Shown here piece after piece: positions 34,320-48,197 of a stretch of DNA of 64,000 nt (within the stretch, counting starts at the first letter, position 1; each line of letters starts with the position of its first letter). The notes under the pieces are model-generated. The model saw only the letters and a list, made by a program, of their open reading frames with translations, was not told the DNA's origin and did no database searches. The translations under genes were made by a program, and so were the position numbers. Source of the stretch: Liolophura sinensis (Eukaryota; Mollusca; Polyplacophora; Chitonida; Chitonidae); NCBI RefSeq assembly GCF_032854445.1, contig NC_088301.1, forward strand, positions 27,264,402 to 27,328,401, given 5' to 3'.

Positions 34320-35900
34320 GTACTCTAATTGCCACTGTTAAAGCAGTCTGCATTTCCTTGCTTGTATACCTGCTAGTACCTGTTTTAGCGACAGTATACC
34401 AGATAACTTTTTATTTTAAATCCATAAATCCTAATGAAGGAGGCTTAATATTCCCTAAATTTTACATTGGCCATTTTTCGCGTTTTGCGTGATTTAGATC
34501 CCACATTTTGTACACAAAAATGTCATTTGGCGGAGAAAAAGTATGAATCTTATCCTAATTATTTCATTAAATACTGTTGCAGAAAAAAAGCAAATCCAGG
34601 CTGTTGACTTTAGCATTTATCATAAGATTTTCTTTGTAAATCTTACAGCTAGGTACATCCAGATTTCGAAAGCCTCAGTGTATTCGTTACTATCACCAAA
34701 AAAAAAAAAAAAAAACCAAAGCTTGTGCTTACCTGTACAGGTTATTCATGCACAAGTAAATAAAATATTACGCAGTGAATCCAGTCTAAATACGACCAAC
34801 AATGTTCTCGTGATAAATAGAAATTAAGGATCCCATGTCCTCGCTTCACGTCACCTGTCCCTTTTTTAATCTCTCCAATTTTTAATCCAGGATTTGAAAC
34901 ATAATTTCGATTTGTTATATCGCTTTATTTATTTATTTGAAGTTTAACGCCGCATTGGAAACCACGGCGATGTGAAACCACGCGGAAATTCACTGCCCTT
35001 TGCAAGAAGCCCCACAAACCTCCTGACCAAGGACCGCTTGTATAAAGCGATCGTAGGCTAAGTTGATGGTATCTGGCATGGTGACACGTGTTAAAAGCAT
35101 ATGTTGTCTTGGTAGTTAACTTACGCTACGATTACTTTTATGCAAGAAACTTCTGAATCCGCAGGCCAACCAACTGGATTCGAGTCGAATCTATTCGAAT
35201 TATTCCAATGCGAATTTTTTTGGTCTTGGGCCAACCTCCATATACCGCAGCCAACGATTTAAGTGTGCTCCACGCTGTGTGCGACTTTCCCACGGGCATT
35301 TATGTAGCATTCTCTATCCGCACAATCACATCAACCGCAAAGTGAGCTGTAAACTTTCTTTGGAGTTGATCACATTGGAATTCCACAACTAGAACATCTT
35401 GGTATATCACCGTGGTGTTTCTACACGCATCTGGGCCATCGTTGGCACAGATGAAAAAAGGGTTCGTATATAAATTATATCCATATACTCAGACAATGAT
35501 ACTTTAAAAGTTTCAAATCGGGTTAATTATAAAAATCTGAGATATATATTTTTTTTTAACCTTGCAGTTCATGAACAATGCTCGTCTGACCTTGGTTCTT
35601 TCTATGCACAGGTGTAAATAATTGGCCTACGTGGATAGGTGTTTTGACGATCCATCTTATCTGAATTGAAATTTGATCAGTGATGAGATCAATGAGTCTT
35701 ATCTTAATTTGGTGCAGACTGGACTAGACTACCCCATTCTATATAAATCAAAACTAGAAAGATCACTCGGTGCAGTAAATTTTGCCAGACCGTGATGAAA
35801 TGTAGTTATACATACCATGTATTCATCCGTAAAAAAATATATCCGTTAGTTAATTATAAACTTTAAATTAACCTTTTTTATTAGCTTATATCCTTAATAA
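34320..35900. other. Gene-free stretch upstream of lipase C
   Basis: Holds a 17-base A run at about 34700 and a degenerate minus-oriented SINE-1 relic at about 34925-35000. No exon recognised. Confidence 0.4.
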
Positions 35901-35926
35901 ATTTCCTGTACTTGGACTGATCGTGT

Positions 35927-35935
35927 TATTTAAAG
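35927..35935 (+). promoter_or_regulatory. Probable TATA-like box of lipase C
   Basis: TATTTAAAG, 53 bases before the ATG at 35988: nearly the same spacing as the TATA box of lipase B. Confidence 0.5.
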
Positions 35936-35987
35936 AGACGGCGAATCTGAGAAATCATCATTGTGAGTTTGTGACAAGCCCGGCACG

Positions 35988-37691
35988 ATGTCTCCGCTTG
36001 GAATCCTCATCGTTTTTCTCGGAGTTCACACGGCTCAAGGTATTAAACATTCTTCCTTCCTTCTTTATTTACTAATTTGTTGGTTTACAAAGTGCACAAG
36101 ATAATTTTATTTCATGTAAAACTTCAGATGTAGTTAAAAAAAATTGTGTAGACACAGGGCCTGTAATAAATACGCACACTTCGCCTTGTAATTCGTTAGC
36201 AGAATTCAGCACGTTAAAACGCAACAAATCTGTGTGTATTCCAATTGTTCCTGTGACGCAACAAGTATTGTATGAAGTATCATTGTATTCACAATGAACG
36301 TATTATTTATTTATTTGATTGGCGTTTCACGTCCTAGTCAAAAATATTACGTTTATACGACTGCGGCCCGCGTTATGGTGGGAGGGCACCCAACTATAAC
36401 CTGAGGAAACCAGCAAGAGCTGGACTTGAACTCACTGTGACAACACTTTCTTTAGATTCCTCAAGTTTGAGATATGTATAGTTGCATAGATTCAGTTTGG
36501 GAATATAGCCGATCTCTTGGATAGACCAGCGCCTCCCCCCCCCCACCCCTCCCAACCTTGTTAAATGAACTCTGATATGCGCGATATGGGATAAAATGAA
36601 AAACAGATGATCCATTATCAAGCAGTTGTTTTATATCTTCTTCAAATTTGAAACCAACGTCATAAATGATTTGCATTTTCAACTTTTCAACTCCCAGTAA
36701 TTTATTTTAACTGGAAAGAACAATGAAAGAAATATTGCCTCTGGGAATTAAGTTTACGCCATTTTCCGGTTTTGTTGAGCTGGAAATTGGCCCGAAATGG
36801 TGAATTTTAATAAAGTCGACCCATGTTTACCTGATGTGACCTCTTCGTACGTCGATCATATCGTGAAAGTGACATCATCCAAAAATATGTCACAACCTTT
36901 CAAAAAGCTCAACGGAAAAACGTGGACAACGATGTTGTCTTAAAAGTTTGTTCTGGAGTATGAAGCATCAGGTACTTTTAAAATGACAAGAAATTGACGC
37001 TTTGACAGCGAGTTGATGTGCAAACATAGGTGGGCATGGGCATGCAGCACGCGAAAACAATAGCTTAACGTGTAAAATATCCTGACAGTTGTGAGTAAAA
37101 GAGAGATATCAGGCAATTTCCTCTCGTATACGTCACGGAACGAGATAAAACTTATTCAGGAGACGAAATAAATCCATGCACCTAACTTTTGTCCACGACG
37201 CGTAAGTTTTGGAAGATATCTTCGTTCCGCCCACTTGATCATAGTGTGGTGTGTGGTGGGGGGGGGGGGGGGGGGGGGGCTCTGTTTGAGTACAAGAATT
37301 TTACTATGGACGTCGTCTAGGCTGTTCACATCTGATTTGATGGTTGAGGTCGCGAGTTCGAATCAAGCTCCCGCTGCTTGGCTGTGGTCTTAAGTTAGTT
37401 TTCTTACAGGTTGGTGGATATTTTCTAACAAGAAAAAAGAAGAAGACAACAAGATATGTGCGGCGACACCACAGGATGATTCCGATCTTCAGGTGGAGTA
37501 TACCTTGTACACAACGGAGAACCCTGACAATGGAGATAATCTGACTCCTGACGCCGACTCTCTCAGACAGTCAAAGTTCAAAGCCGACAGGGACACGAAA
37601 TTTCTCATCCATGGGTACACCGACCAGGGATCTTCCGATTGGGTGAAAAACATGGCCAAAGAGTTCTTGAAACATGTGCGTAGCGAATACC

Positions 37692-37753
<62 letters not shown>

Positions 37754-40643
37754 ATTTATTTTTTATTTATATATATGTTCAAATCAAGCTGGTTATAGCA
37801 TGATATAGAGCAGAGCAATGACTCTATCACTAATGCGACGTAAAACACAAATTAAATAAATAAGTAAACAAATAAATATGTATGGCAATGTACACATACC
37901 GGTACTGCTATATCTGAGTTGAGCATTAGAGTGAGGATCCGTAGGTATTTCCTTACAGATTTGAATCAAGACCCTTTCAATAAAAAGATTGTGGGTAAAG
38001 CACCAATCAAACAGGCCTTGGAACTAAATACACTCCATGAATCCAGAAGCTATCTATAATGCATAATACAGTAGTGGTGCGGGAAAGAACACTTTTCGAA
38101 TATATAATCCTAGACGGAATCCCTTTGGTAGGGTTGTGAGTATCTGCACAGAGACCTTCTCGTACTTGATGCTTTCTGTGAATAATCTTTTCTCAGAAGA
38201 ATTTACTGGAAACCTTGTAGAACATGAGCTTATATGTAAGCTAAGTAATTCCGCAGACATTGATTTTTGAATATCTCAATATTTCGACTTTAATAAAGTC
38301 ATCCTCAGAAGAAGTGTGCCAAGTGGAGCACCTTTTAGCCATATGTACGCGTAGGCTCCCAGAAGAGCATAATTAACAATTTAATTAACAAACATGTCTA
38401 ATAAAATAAGCTTGATATTAAACGAACATTTATGATGTTGTTTCAATGTTACAACCTCTTCGGAGTTAATTTGCTTATTTGGTATGCAAAACTATTCAGT
38501 GGATCAACTAGATTATGGACTATACGCTTTAGATGGTGTGGAAATTTTCCAGTTAGATTTCTTCGTTACTTATGCAAACTGAAAGTATCGTAAGATTGAT
38601 ACAATACCGGTGTGATCTCTGATATATGTATGAACTTCCGGTTATCTAACTGTCTAGCTTTCCTGAGATAGCTGCGCTAATAAAAGAAACCAACAACGTC
38701 TGTTTCCCACACAGGAAGACCTAAACGTTGTTGCTGTCAACTGGCAGAAGGGAGCAGACAGCCTGTACTACGGTCAGTCGGCAGCCAACACGAGGCGAGT
38801 GGGCGAGATGGTCGGGGATTTCATCAGACAGCTGAAGGAGGTGATGGGAGCCCCGTACAGCAGCCAGCACCTGATAGGACATAGTCTGGGCGCTCACATC
38901 TCAGGCTTCGCCGGGGCAAGTCTTAACGGACAAGTCGCCAGAATTACAGGTGAGCGACAGGAATGTGGCACACTTGAGAGAAAGACTACTAACAGAGAAA
39001 TCAGTCGATTTACTGAAGCTAAATTATTTGGAAGAAATTTTTCTGGGGGATCCGATTGTGGCATTGTTTCGAAAGTGGATTAATTTACCTTCGTTTTTTT
39101 TTATCCTTTTCTAATTTGTTTCGCACTGATTCTACTGTTTGCATTTCAGCATATCAGTCCTTTTAAATGGAGATGTACATGCACAGCTGTTACTATGCGA
39201 TGCAGTGTGAACGGAGTCATAGCTTGACATTTGATGTCTTTAAAATCTAGGCCTTAGAAATAGACATTCATATACTAATCGCAATAATGCCGGAAAAACA
39301 CAAGGAATGTTCCATAGGCACATCAATTTAACCGGAATCCAAGTTGTGTACCATGCTAGTACGTAAGCTATCCATTATCAAAACATGTATCTCAGCTGCG
39401 GTTTGATTGCAACTGTTCATACATCCAACTGTGGCGATATAACAAAGCGCCTCCTAGATTTCCAAAAAGTACACCTTCCCAGCTTTTAAATTCTAAGTTT
39501 CATGAAGAACATCAGAATTTATTGTCCTTACGTCTATCTGTACGGTAAGTTTCTAAGATCTTTCATGCTATAACCGCGCGCTGAATCTGCCTTATTCTCG
39601 GAAATAAGAGAGGGCTGTTTTTGCACATTGCACCCTTTTTTTTATTAGCACCCTTGAAGCTCTTCAAACTAATCCTGGTTAATATGAAAGCTCACCCACT
39701 TTCTCCTCTTGTTGAAAGCCCATCGTTTACAAGTCAATACAAACTGGGTATAAGTTAGGTAAAGTATCACACTGTGTTAACTGCATGTTTTTTTCAGCGT
39801 ATACACTATTTGACAGCAGATGTACAGCTGTATTATAAGATACACTTCCTCAGTTTTGCGTTTTTAACAGGGTTGGATCCAGCAGGGCCGTGTTTTCGGT
39901 TTTCTGGGCCCGATGACCGACTTAGTGACGACGACGCCATCTTTGTTGACGCTATCCACACGGATGGGGACTTGCTTCTACAAGGGGGTATATTTGTACT
40001 CTCCTTGGCTTAAGCTTTGAGGGTGTGGGGGCGTATATATGATTGTCGTGGAGAAAATGTGATTCTGTCAAGTTTTTGTGACATTGCCCATTCCTATTTC
40101 TTATCTTTTGAGAAACACATGGACTTCCTAAAGGATAATGCACTAAAAGCCAGTTTCACAAACCAATTTCGGTCTTTAGACTTAAATGTTACTCCAAATT
40201 AAATACAAATAATAAAATTAAATGCATAAAACTGATAAATTTGTGACCGATGATTCTATGTTGTGGTCACACAAGCGTAGCCCACATTGAGCATTCAGTT
40301 TCAATTATTTGCTTTTTAATGAAATTTGAAGTTGACGAAGGACTTCAGCTTTAAAAAAAAAAGCCTGAAACAGATCCCAAATATCGAGTCACATTTATTT
40401 GTCACGAGAAGTTGACATTTATAACATTTTTTTAACATACTTCAGGTTTTGGAACTGAGTTACCTATGGGAGACGCCGACTTCTACCCTAATGGTGGAGA
40501 AAAACAACCCGGATGTGACAGTTGGATCTGGCAGCATCTCGTGGACCTGTTTACCAAGTGGATAGATGGTATGACAGAGGGGGCTTAAAGCCAGTGTTAT
40601 ACGTTGGCAGATATATATAAGGTTTTAGTCTCTATACTGTAGT

Positions 40644-40675
<32 letters not shown>

Positions 40676-41910
40676 ATATCGGGTCTTCACATCGGGTCTT
40701 CACATCACTTTTCGAAAGTATCCCACTTGTGAAAGGCTTTGATACAATACGATACACACCGGTGTCCAGTGTGTATAGATTGCCTTAGTAACCGTTGTTT
40801 CTGTCAACAGCATGGCTGTGTATGTCGGACTCTTGACGGTTGGTTTACGAATGTCTGTTTCGACGTATAGATCCTAGAAATCTGGCACAGTTTCACACGT
40901 TTGTTCAGCTATCATTATCTGACACAATCGCCAGGCTGCACACATCAGCACACTAGCTGTAACATCAGTTAGAGTACTCTGGAGGTGAATGGCTTCAGAC
41001 TGGTGCTATAGTCCGATAGCCTGTGGCTAAGAGGACAGTCCGTTAGAATTAAGCACCGCCGTCATAGCATCGAACTAATGTTAATTACTTAATTAATTAA
41101 TGATATAGTGGCCAGGTTTATGAAGGGTGGAGGAAACCGGAGTAACCCAGAATAAACCATTGACCTTTGGCAAGGAACTGGTAACCCATTCCACGTGTGA
41201 CATACGTTCCAGTGGTGAAAAGGCAGGCGATCCAGTGAATGTCACCAGAACTGGTTTTCACCGGTTATGTACGTGTGATCATTTTTCAACACCACGCTGT
41301 AGTCTTTATTATTATGTCGAGACAAGTGAAATAGGGGTATATTTTTGGAGCCGAGTTGAAGACATAAGGCGATAAGAAATAACTGATGTCTGTACCTTGT
41401 AGTTGCCATTTTTGAAATAAGTACCATTTTTGAAATAAGTACCATTTTTGGAATAAGTTGCACTTTTGAAATGATAAATGATTATCACTGATATAATCCT
41501 GCTGACTACTTTTGAAACAAAAAAAAAATGCACTGTTTTCATAAATGATCAATATGTTTTAAATGTGCAATTTACTTTGATAAAAATGATCTTTTTTATT
41601 CCATTCTATGACATTAATTTTAAAGCTGATATGTTGTTTCAACATTTGTTCCTACGTGCCTTTTTTTGCCACAGGTTTTACAAGCAGTCTTGCGTGCAAT
41701 CACCTCAGGGTGTTAGATCTATTCAGGGAGTCCATCGACCCGGCCAACTCTTTCAAGGCTTACCCCTGCGACAGCTATGATGATTACAATGACTGCAGAA
41801 CCTGTAGGTCTCGGGGGTGCTCCAGGATGGGTTATCACGCCTCTCCAATGAAGCATGGGATCTACACCCTGCGCACACACAGCAAATCTCCGTACTCCTA
41901 CGACTATTAA
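35988..41910 (+). CDS. Lipase C: secreted pancreatic-lipase-superfamily enzyme without PLAT domain
   Basis: Six coding exons: 35988-36039, 37410-37675, 38715-38949, 39871-39987, 40446-40568 and 41675-41910. Phases are 1,0,1,1,1, sum 1029 nt, 342 aa. Signal peptide [18 protein letters not shown], then [17 protein letters not shown] as in lipase B. Core motifs: [17 protein letters not shown] with Ser163, GLDPAGP with Asp187, CNHLR with His274. The lid lies between PGCDSWIW and SLAC. Cysteines in the last exon follow lipase B ([18 protein letters not shown]). B and C share exon 3 almost base for base after its first nine codons, but differ much more in exon 2. No AATAAA was found close to the stop. 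Function inferred from the family: extracellular acyl-ester hydrolase; substrate not determinable here. Confidence 0.93.
36302..36450 (-). repeat. SINE-1 copy, internally deleted
   Basis: Minus-oriented, in intron 1 of lipase C. It starts 'tttatttgattggcgtttca' on plus and reaches the B box side at 'gaactcactgtgacaac'. Confidence 0.75.
36532..36555. repeat. C-rich run
   Basis: About ten consecutive C then ACCCCTCCC, in intron 1 of lipase C. Confidence 0.8.
37258..37279. repeat. Poly-G run of about 22
   Basis: An uninterrupted G run about 130 bases before exon 2 of lipase C. Its length is unreliable in most sequencing chemistries. Confidence 0.85.
37695..37751. repeat. (TA)n microsatellite next to a splice donor
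   Basis: It starts about 20 bases after the exon 2 donor of lipase C (37676). Confidence 0.95.
40640..40670. repeat. (TA)n microsatellite
   Basis: Short TA tract flanked on both sides by 'ctgtagtatat', in intron 5 of lipase C. Confidence 0.9.
41085..41320 (-). repeat. Degenerate SINE-1 relic followed by an R3 fragment
   Basis: About 41085-41220 keeps 'ggtggaggaaaccggag' and 'cccattccacgtgtga' of SINE-1. About 41245-41315 reads, in reverse complement, 'acgtacataaccggtgaaaa' of family R3. In intron 5 of lipase C. Confidence 0.5.
41403..41475. repeat. 18-bp tandem repeat, about 4 copies
   Basis: Copies of 'ccatttttgaaataagta', the last ones diverged, in intron 5 of lipase C. Confidence 0.85.
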
Positions 41911-42047
41911 CCCTACCCGCCAGTCTCATGCTATTCGATTAAGTGCCATACATGGCATCTCTCATGATAAACGGGATTCGTGATCTCTGTCGACAGACGT
42001 CTTTTGTTTTACATTTATTAGTTTTTACAGCACCTATCCATCAATTT

Positions 42048-42290
42048 GGCAGCTTCGATGGCCTAATGGTTAGCGTGTCGGCCTCGAAGTCCCCGGTATC
42101 AAACCCGGGTCGGGTCATACCAAAGGCTTTAAAAATGGTTTATGCTGTTGCCTTGCCTACCGCTCAGCACTGAGAGATTAGAGCAAGGAAACATGACTGG
42201 TTAGCCCGTTGTCAGTATAATGTGACGGGATGAGGTGTTATGTCTGGTGACTTCTGTGGTCCGTTAGCCAATGATAAGGCAGAATTCCGG
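42048..42290 (+). repeat. SINE-2 copy with tRNA-like head
   Basis: The head has an A box ('tggcctaatggttagcgtgt') and a B box ('ggtatcaaacccgggtc'). The body follows with 'agagcaaggaaacatgactg' and 'gtcagtataatgtgacggga'. The body shared with 60700-61200 shows this is a SINE rather than a functional tRNA gene. Confidence 0.8.
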
Positions 42291-42450
42291 GTATCACCCT
42301 CATGTCACTGAAATTGACGTGCACAAAAGTATTCAGCGCTCTACTAATACCTCCATACATCAAAGAGCTCAGGATCCATCCGGTTGTGGTTCTGCCAAAA
42401 GGGGCAACAACCCCAAGTAAATGTGTTTCGTGAACCATTACTTGTGTACA

Positions 42451-42457
<7 letters not shown>

Positions 42458-42533
<76 letters not shown>
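42458..42533. repeat. (CA)n(TA)n compound microsatellite
   Basis: About 14 CA units followed by about 24 TA units. Confidence 0.95.
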
Positions 42534-42536
<3 letters not shown>

Positions 42537-43548
42537 TACGAGCAACAGAAACCTTATAACTTGCATATTTTGGAACAGCGCAGTTATCATACACTCTACG
42601 ACAGAATTTACCGTTGAGAGTTATCTCCCGTGATGAAACATTTTCTTGTAGACGTTGAAACAACGCGGTATATAATGAAAATGCATATCTGCGTCATTCG
42701 TTTTTCTTCTCTTTAGTGACACTAGCAAGCGTATTTTTTCTGAGGTTTCAGTAAAAATCATTCTCTCTTAAGCTGTGTTGGTTGGTTTAATGTGTTTATT
42801 AACCACCTGTTAATGGGGTTGGAATGTGAACAGTTTAAAGTGTTAAAACATTTTATGAAATTGGTCAGATAATTGTTACAAGTGCAGTCACCTCTCTTGA
42901 TCTTTGCAGTGTTAAACACTTTACTGTTAATGCTGATCTTTTGGTAGTCCGTGCCAAAGTCCTTGCGTAGCGTCGTCACAAGTTAATGAACACTGATAAA
43001 TAATTCAGGCGACAACAACGGCAATAGTCCGTTATGAACGGTGCAAACGCTTTGCAAACGCTTTCAACTCCTTCTGCACCTTTTTGCGCCTGTACCTTCG
43101 GAATTCACCTTCTAAATGTTTTTAGAGAAATATTTTCACAATTTTTTTTGAAACGACCGGCTGATGTAAACTTTGCCTTGTCATTCGGCTCGCTGCGCAC
43201 GTGACGTTGCTTAGTAACGGTAGAACTTTGATATCACCAATTTCCCTGGCCCAAAGAGTTTCATTCATAAAATGTGTATTCTGGTGTTTGCGCCGTTCAC
43301 TTTTTGAAAACAATCGACTGCGTGGATTCATACAGTTTGCACAGCAGATATTTCGTTTATACCCCCAATAAACCTAAAAAAATATTACAGTCATTTAATT
43401 ATACATGATGAAAGTGAATTGAAATATTAATGTTGCTAACACATAGACACATGTTTAAACGGCAGAGTAAATAAAATATAGTGGACAATGATTCCGGAGA
43501 AACCGGAAAAGAAACATAACTCACTCAAAAGAAATTGTGATTATTTTC

Positions 43549-43554
43549 TTTATT
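43549..43554 (-). terminator. Polyadenylation signal of the Cys-rich secreted gene
   Basis: AATAAA on the minus strand, 126 bases past the stop at 43680. Confidence 0.6.
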
Positions 43555-43679
43555 TTTAACCGTAATACTATCGATACATTCGCATGTAATTTACACGTAC
43601 ATGCCATTTGTAATAAGCAATCCTCCTGGAAATATTTCCTGTTTTACGCTGAATTTGATGGCTAATACTGGTAGAGAGC

Positions 43680-46600
43680 CTATTTGCTACCAATATTACA
43701 ATCTTCATCAATACGATTAGAGGTGGTGATAATACCGCAGTTCAGGGCGTCCAATTTACGGATCAGCCTCCTGGGGGCACAGCTTTCATCCTGTAATACA
43801 CAGTAAATCGAGATTTAGTAAAAAAAATCCATATTTACACACTGTATTAAATAGCAGTCAAACTTTTAAAATTACTTCGGGCTGGATACGAAATAAACAT
43901 GAAGTGTTGAATAGGAAAGCTCAACGCATCTTCTGATTTGTATTATCAGAGGCCGACAAGGGACACAACATGAATATATACATTTTTTTTTCAAATATGT
44001 CAAACAGTTAAAATTAATTTAAAGATATTAAAGTTGCCTAACACAGATTTACCCCATGAGAAAGGGTACTGACATCCCCCAACATCTATTACTCTATATT
44101 CCATAATGACGGCACTGTAGCGTTAAACCTCTCAAAAACGTTAGATTATAATTGCCACAAGTTGGACACCAACAACTTGTGGGGTGAAGTTGTAAATTTT
44201 AAAGACACCTGTAGCTGCGTTCATCGCCCAAAGTTAAAGTATCAAACTGGTACAAAATGCCTGGTGTCTAGGTCAAGAGAAGATCGAACAATTCAAACAT
44301 TCAGTTGATTTTAATCTCTTAATGGGAAAGAAACTATAAGTAAGTTAGTAGTAAGATAAATAAAATGTGTATCTGAAATTACATTTACTTTCCTAGCTTA
44401 GATTTTTGTTACTGAATTAAATGTAGTCTGAAGTTCATCGTAATGTGACTTTTAGTGACCATATTGACAAAGTATGTCGCCAGTGATGTCACATCCAATT
44501 TTCTAGCTTCCAAGCAGGTATTTACAGTCAGATCCACCTCTAAAACCAGTTTGAAATGCTAACTCTTCTCCTGTGTCGTCACTAAAGAAGCTACAGATTT
44601 TAAGCTCTGTATTACTTCTTAAGGTACTCACGATTTCGTTGGGACATTTGGCAGCCAGTCTGTCGCCTACCCTTCTGGCCTTCTTGATCAGTCGTCTCAG
44701 CAGGCGTACATCCCTGGGGTCAGCACAGCCCAGGTCATTCTGGCTTGTACCAGCGAGGGCAGCTGCGCCTGAACACGGACAGCAAGATGGGATGTTGAAC
44801 TCTAGACTGTATAAGAATTAAACAGATACATACAATAGTCCATCGCCTAAGTGAAGTTTAACCCACATTTAGGCCCCAAAAATCTAAATGAAAGTCAAAG
44901 TTTTTTTCTTCTTCTCTGCAGGAAATACTTCGAAAACGTTTCGCGCTACAAATTAGTTCGACCCATTTACTGGTCAGCCTTGACTGGGTCATCAAATGGA
45001 ATGTCTCAGACATAAACATATCGTTTAAGACAGAAGCTGTGATTGGTCACAACAGATCTAGCTTGTTCTTCAATGGCCCAATCGTACATGTACGTGCTAT
45101 ATCTATTTGAACTAAAGTCGAATTAGCCATCAAAGATAACAGAATAGAAAATACCTATGATATTGCGAGAATGCGCAACTGCGTGCGAGATGTCACCCTC
45201 GTCCTAGACGACAGGAAAATGATCAATAATGTGCCTGGATTCAGTTTCCAACAGTTCAGATACGGTTTGCTTTGATTGTTGTACACAAGAATTTTTCACT
45301 TATACGATACCGGGCAATTTTATGAGTGGAGGAAAACCCCGGGGGATTATTATCGACAAGTGAATGACGAACATCCCCACGTGCTGATATGCATAAACAT
45401 TGGTGGCAGTAGTGGTTTTCAACGAACGTTCCACCGTGAAAAATGGCAACACGAGTGCCGTCCACCGCTTATTGTTGCCAAGACTTCACGAACAGTGAGA
45501 GGCGGGGAATTCCCACAAATTCCCAGCATGCCCATGGCCGGGAATGAACATTGAGTGAAGGACATCTTTCTTAACCACTTGTTTATTTATTTATATATTT
45601 GATTGGTGTTTTACGCCGTACTCAAGAATATTCACTTATATGACGCCGGTCAGTATTATAGTGAAAGGAAACCGGGTAGAGCCCTGTGGAAATCCACCAT
45701 CATGCGTTGCTTGCTGCAGACCTTCTCACGTACGGCGGAGAGAAACCACATGAGCTGGTCTTGAACACACAAGACCGGATTGGTGGGAGGCTCTTGGGTC
45801 AATACGCCGCGCTGGCGTGCTAGTCCCCTCGGCCACGGAGGCCCCCTTAACCACTTGTACACGGCCATCTTCTTCGCGAGGTTATTGTTTTAGCGATCAG
45901 CAGGTCCTACACGAAAGAACGTGATCTCTGTTATAAAAAAATATTTATTTATTTATTTGTTTATTTGATTGGTGTTACTCAATTCTTGGCCGTACTCAAG
46001 AATATATACTTATACGACGGCTGCCAGCATTATGGTGGGAGGAAACAGGACCAGGGGGAGGCCGGGGGAAACCCACGACCATCCGCAGATTGTTGGCAGA
46101 CCTTACTACGTATGGCCGGAGAGGATGTAAAAATTATTTCTTCTATTAATTAGTCCACTCATCAACAAGCCTGACAAAGCACAGTTTTAACTGAAGTTTA
46201 ATATGTAGTTTTAAAAGTCTCCTTTTGAAACACCCCACACAGAATCTGAATAGCTACGCTAATTTAACATCAGGTTAAATATTTTAACAATACACTTACC
46301 CACAGAAGAGGTTAAATGAGAACTGAACCAATTCGGAGTCGAGGCTGCTTAGACAGTTACACCACAGGTCGTCGTTCTCTGTTCCTTGTCCCACACCACA
46401 GCCAGCAATCTCCTGCCCACATTCGGCTAAAGGCATGCCGGCCTCGGAGATCCCAGTAAAAAGAGACGCCACGAAGGCGCACAATAGAAGACACCTGTTA
46501 CAGAAACACGTATCAATAAAAGGCACCCGTTACAGAAACACGTATTAATCCAAGATACATTTACCAAAAAAAAAAAGGTATTAATCCAAGATAAACCTGC

Positions 46601-48148
46601 TTCAGAAACATGCATTGATTCAAGATACCTGTTGCAGAAACACGTTTTAATACAAGATACCTGCTACAGAAACACGCACTGATACAAGATACGGGTACCT
46701 GTTAGAGAGAGCCCCCATCAATATAAGATATCTGCTGTAGAAACATGCATTATTATAATGTGCCTGATACAAAATATGTGGGAAGGCTGTTAAATAATCA
46801 CGGATAAATTTAAGATGTTTGTTACAGAAAAACACTCATGGATGTGAGATACCTGTTCCATAAACACGCATTAATGTACTATATTTGTAGTAGAATGACT
46901 CATTAGTAAAAAATACATGTAATAGAAATGTGTATTAATATATGTGCAGCAGTAATGACACACCTAAGCGATTGAAATATCGCATTTTCAAGTTTCTTAT
47001 GTCGTTGGTCGGATTCGAGCCTTGCCTACTCCCGGCTTATGCTTCCGAATACACTTACAGTGACTGGCTACAATTCTTTATTTATTTATTTATTTATTTA
47101 TTTGATTGGTGTTTTACGCCGTACTCAAGAATATTTCACTTATACGACGGCGGCCAGCATTATGGTGGGTGGAAACCGGGCAGATCCCGGGAGAAACCCA
47201 CGACCATCCGCAGGTTGCTGGCAGGCCTTCCCACGTACGGCCGGAGAGGAAGCCAGTATGAACTGGACTTGAACTCACAGCGATCGCATTGGTGAGAGGC
47301 TTCTGGGTCACTACCCTGCCACGGAGGCCCCCTAATTCTTTATTAAATCAATCATTGTTGATTTCCCATTTTATGTGTTATTCTTAATTTCCAAATTATC
47401 TGCTTAACGCCATGAATTTAAAGAATTATACGACCGTGGTCAGAATTATGGATTCAGAAAATCGGAGTGGTTGGAGTTAACCAACGTCCTTCTGTAGACA
47501 CATGACAAACTTCTTGACTTAAAGCTGGGTTCGAGCTGTAGCCTCATCATAACGAGGAACTAATCGACTGTGACGAATCCAAATGAATAGTCTGGCAAAT
47601 ATAGGTCATGTTATCTTTTCGTCTCTGACGTCAATATTTATACAACGTATCAGATTTACTTTAAATTAGTATATAAAAAAGGATTAGCTTAGTTACAAAG
47701 CATTGCTTCATTCCGAATTAATTGAAATTATTGCATGGCATTTTCATTTGTGCGGGGCTGTCACGATGTAATTAATTTTCACCTTGGCTGCCTTTGAGAG
47801 CGTATGGTATAACAAAGTGTAATCGATTCTTTGGCAGCTTAATGATTTTCATCCAACACGATTTTAAATTAGACCAAATTTGCTTAAATCCGTTGTATAT
47901 GTATACCTGTTGCTCGTATACGAATGACGGCTTCCAGTTACATTGGAGGAGGGAATCGGTGAGTCAAGATCATACCACTGCCTGATAAGTATAATGAACT
48001 TTCCCAGATGTTACGGCACAAATTTCCTCTCACATTGAAAGGTCTCAGTGAACTAGGTGCAACACTGGCAGAGGGCAAGTGCAGTTGACCATTTAAGAGC
48101 ATCTTAGGGAACTTGGGGATTCTCGAAAAAAACTTAAAAATTAAAACT

Positions 48149-48197
<49 letters not shown>

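Noticed and set aside
42052-42115. tRNA gene candidate
   Set aside because: A and B boxes are present but the sequence continues into a SINE-2 body shared with 60690-61225.
47039-47272. Recurrent ORF family reading [24 protein letters not shown]
   Set aside because: It is the antisense of SINE-1, appears at many sites and is not a protein family.
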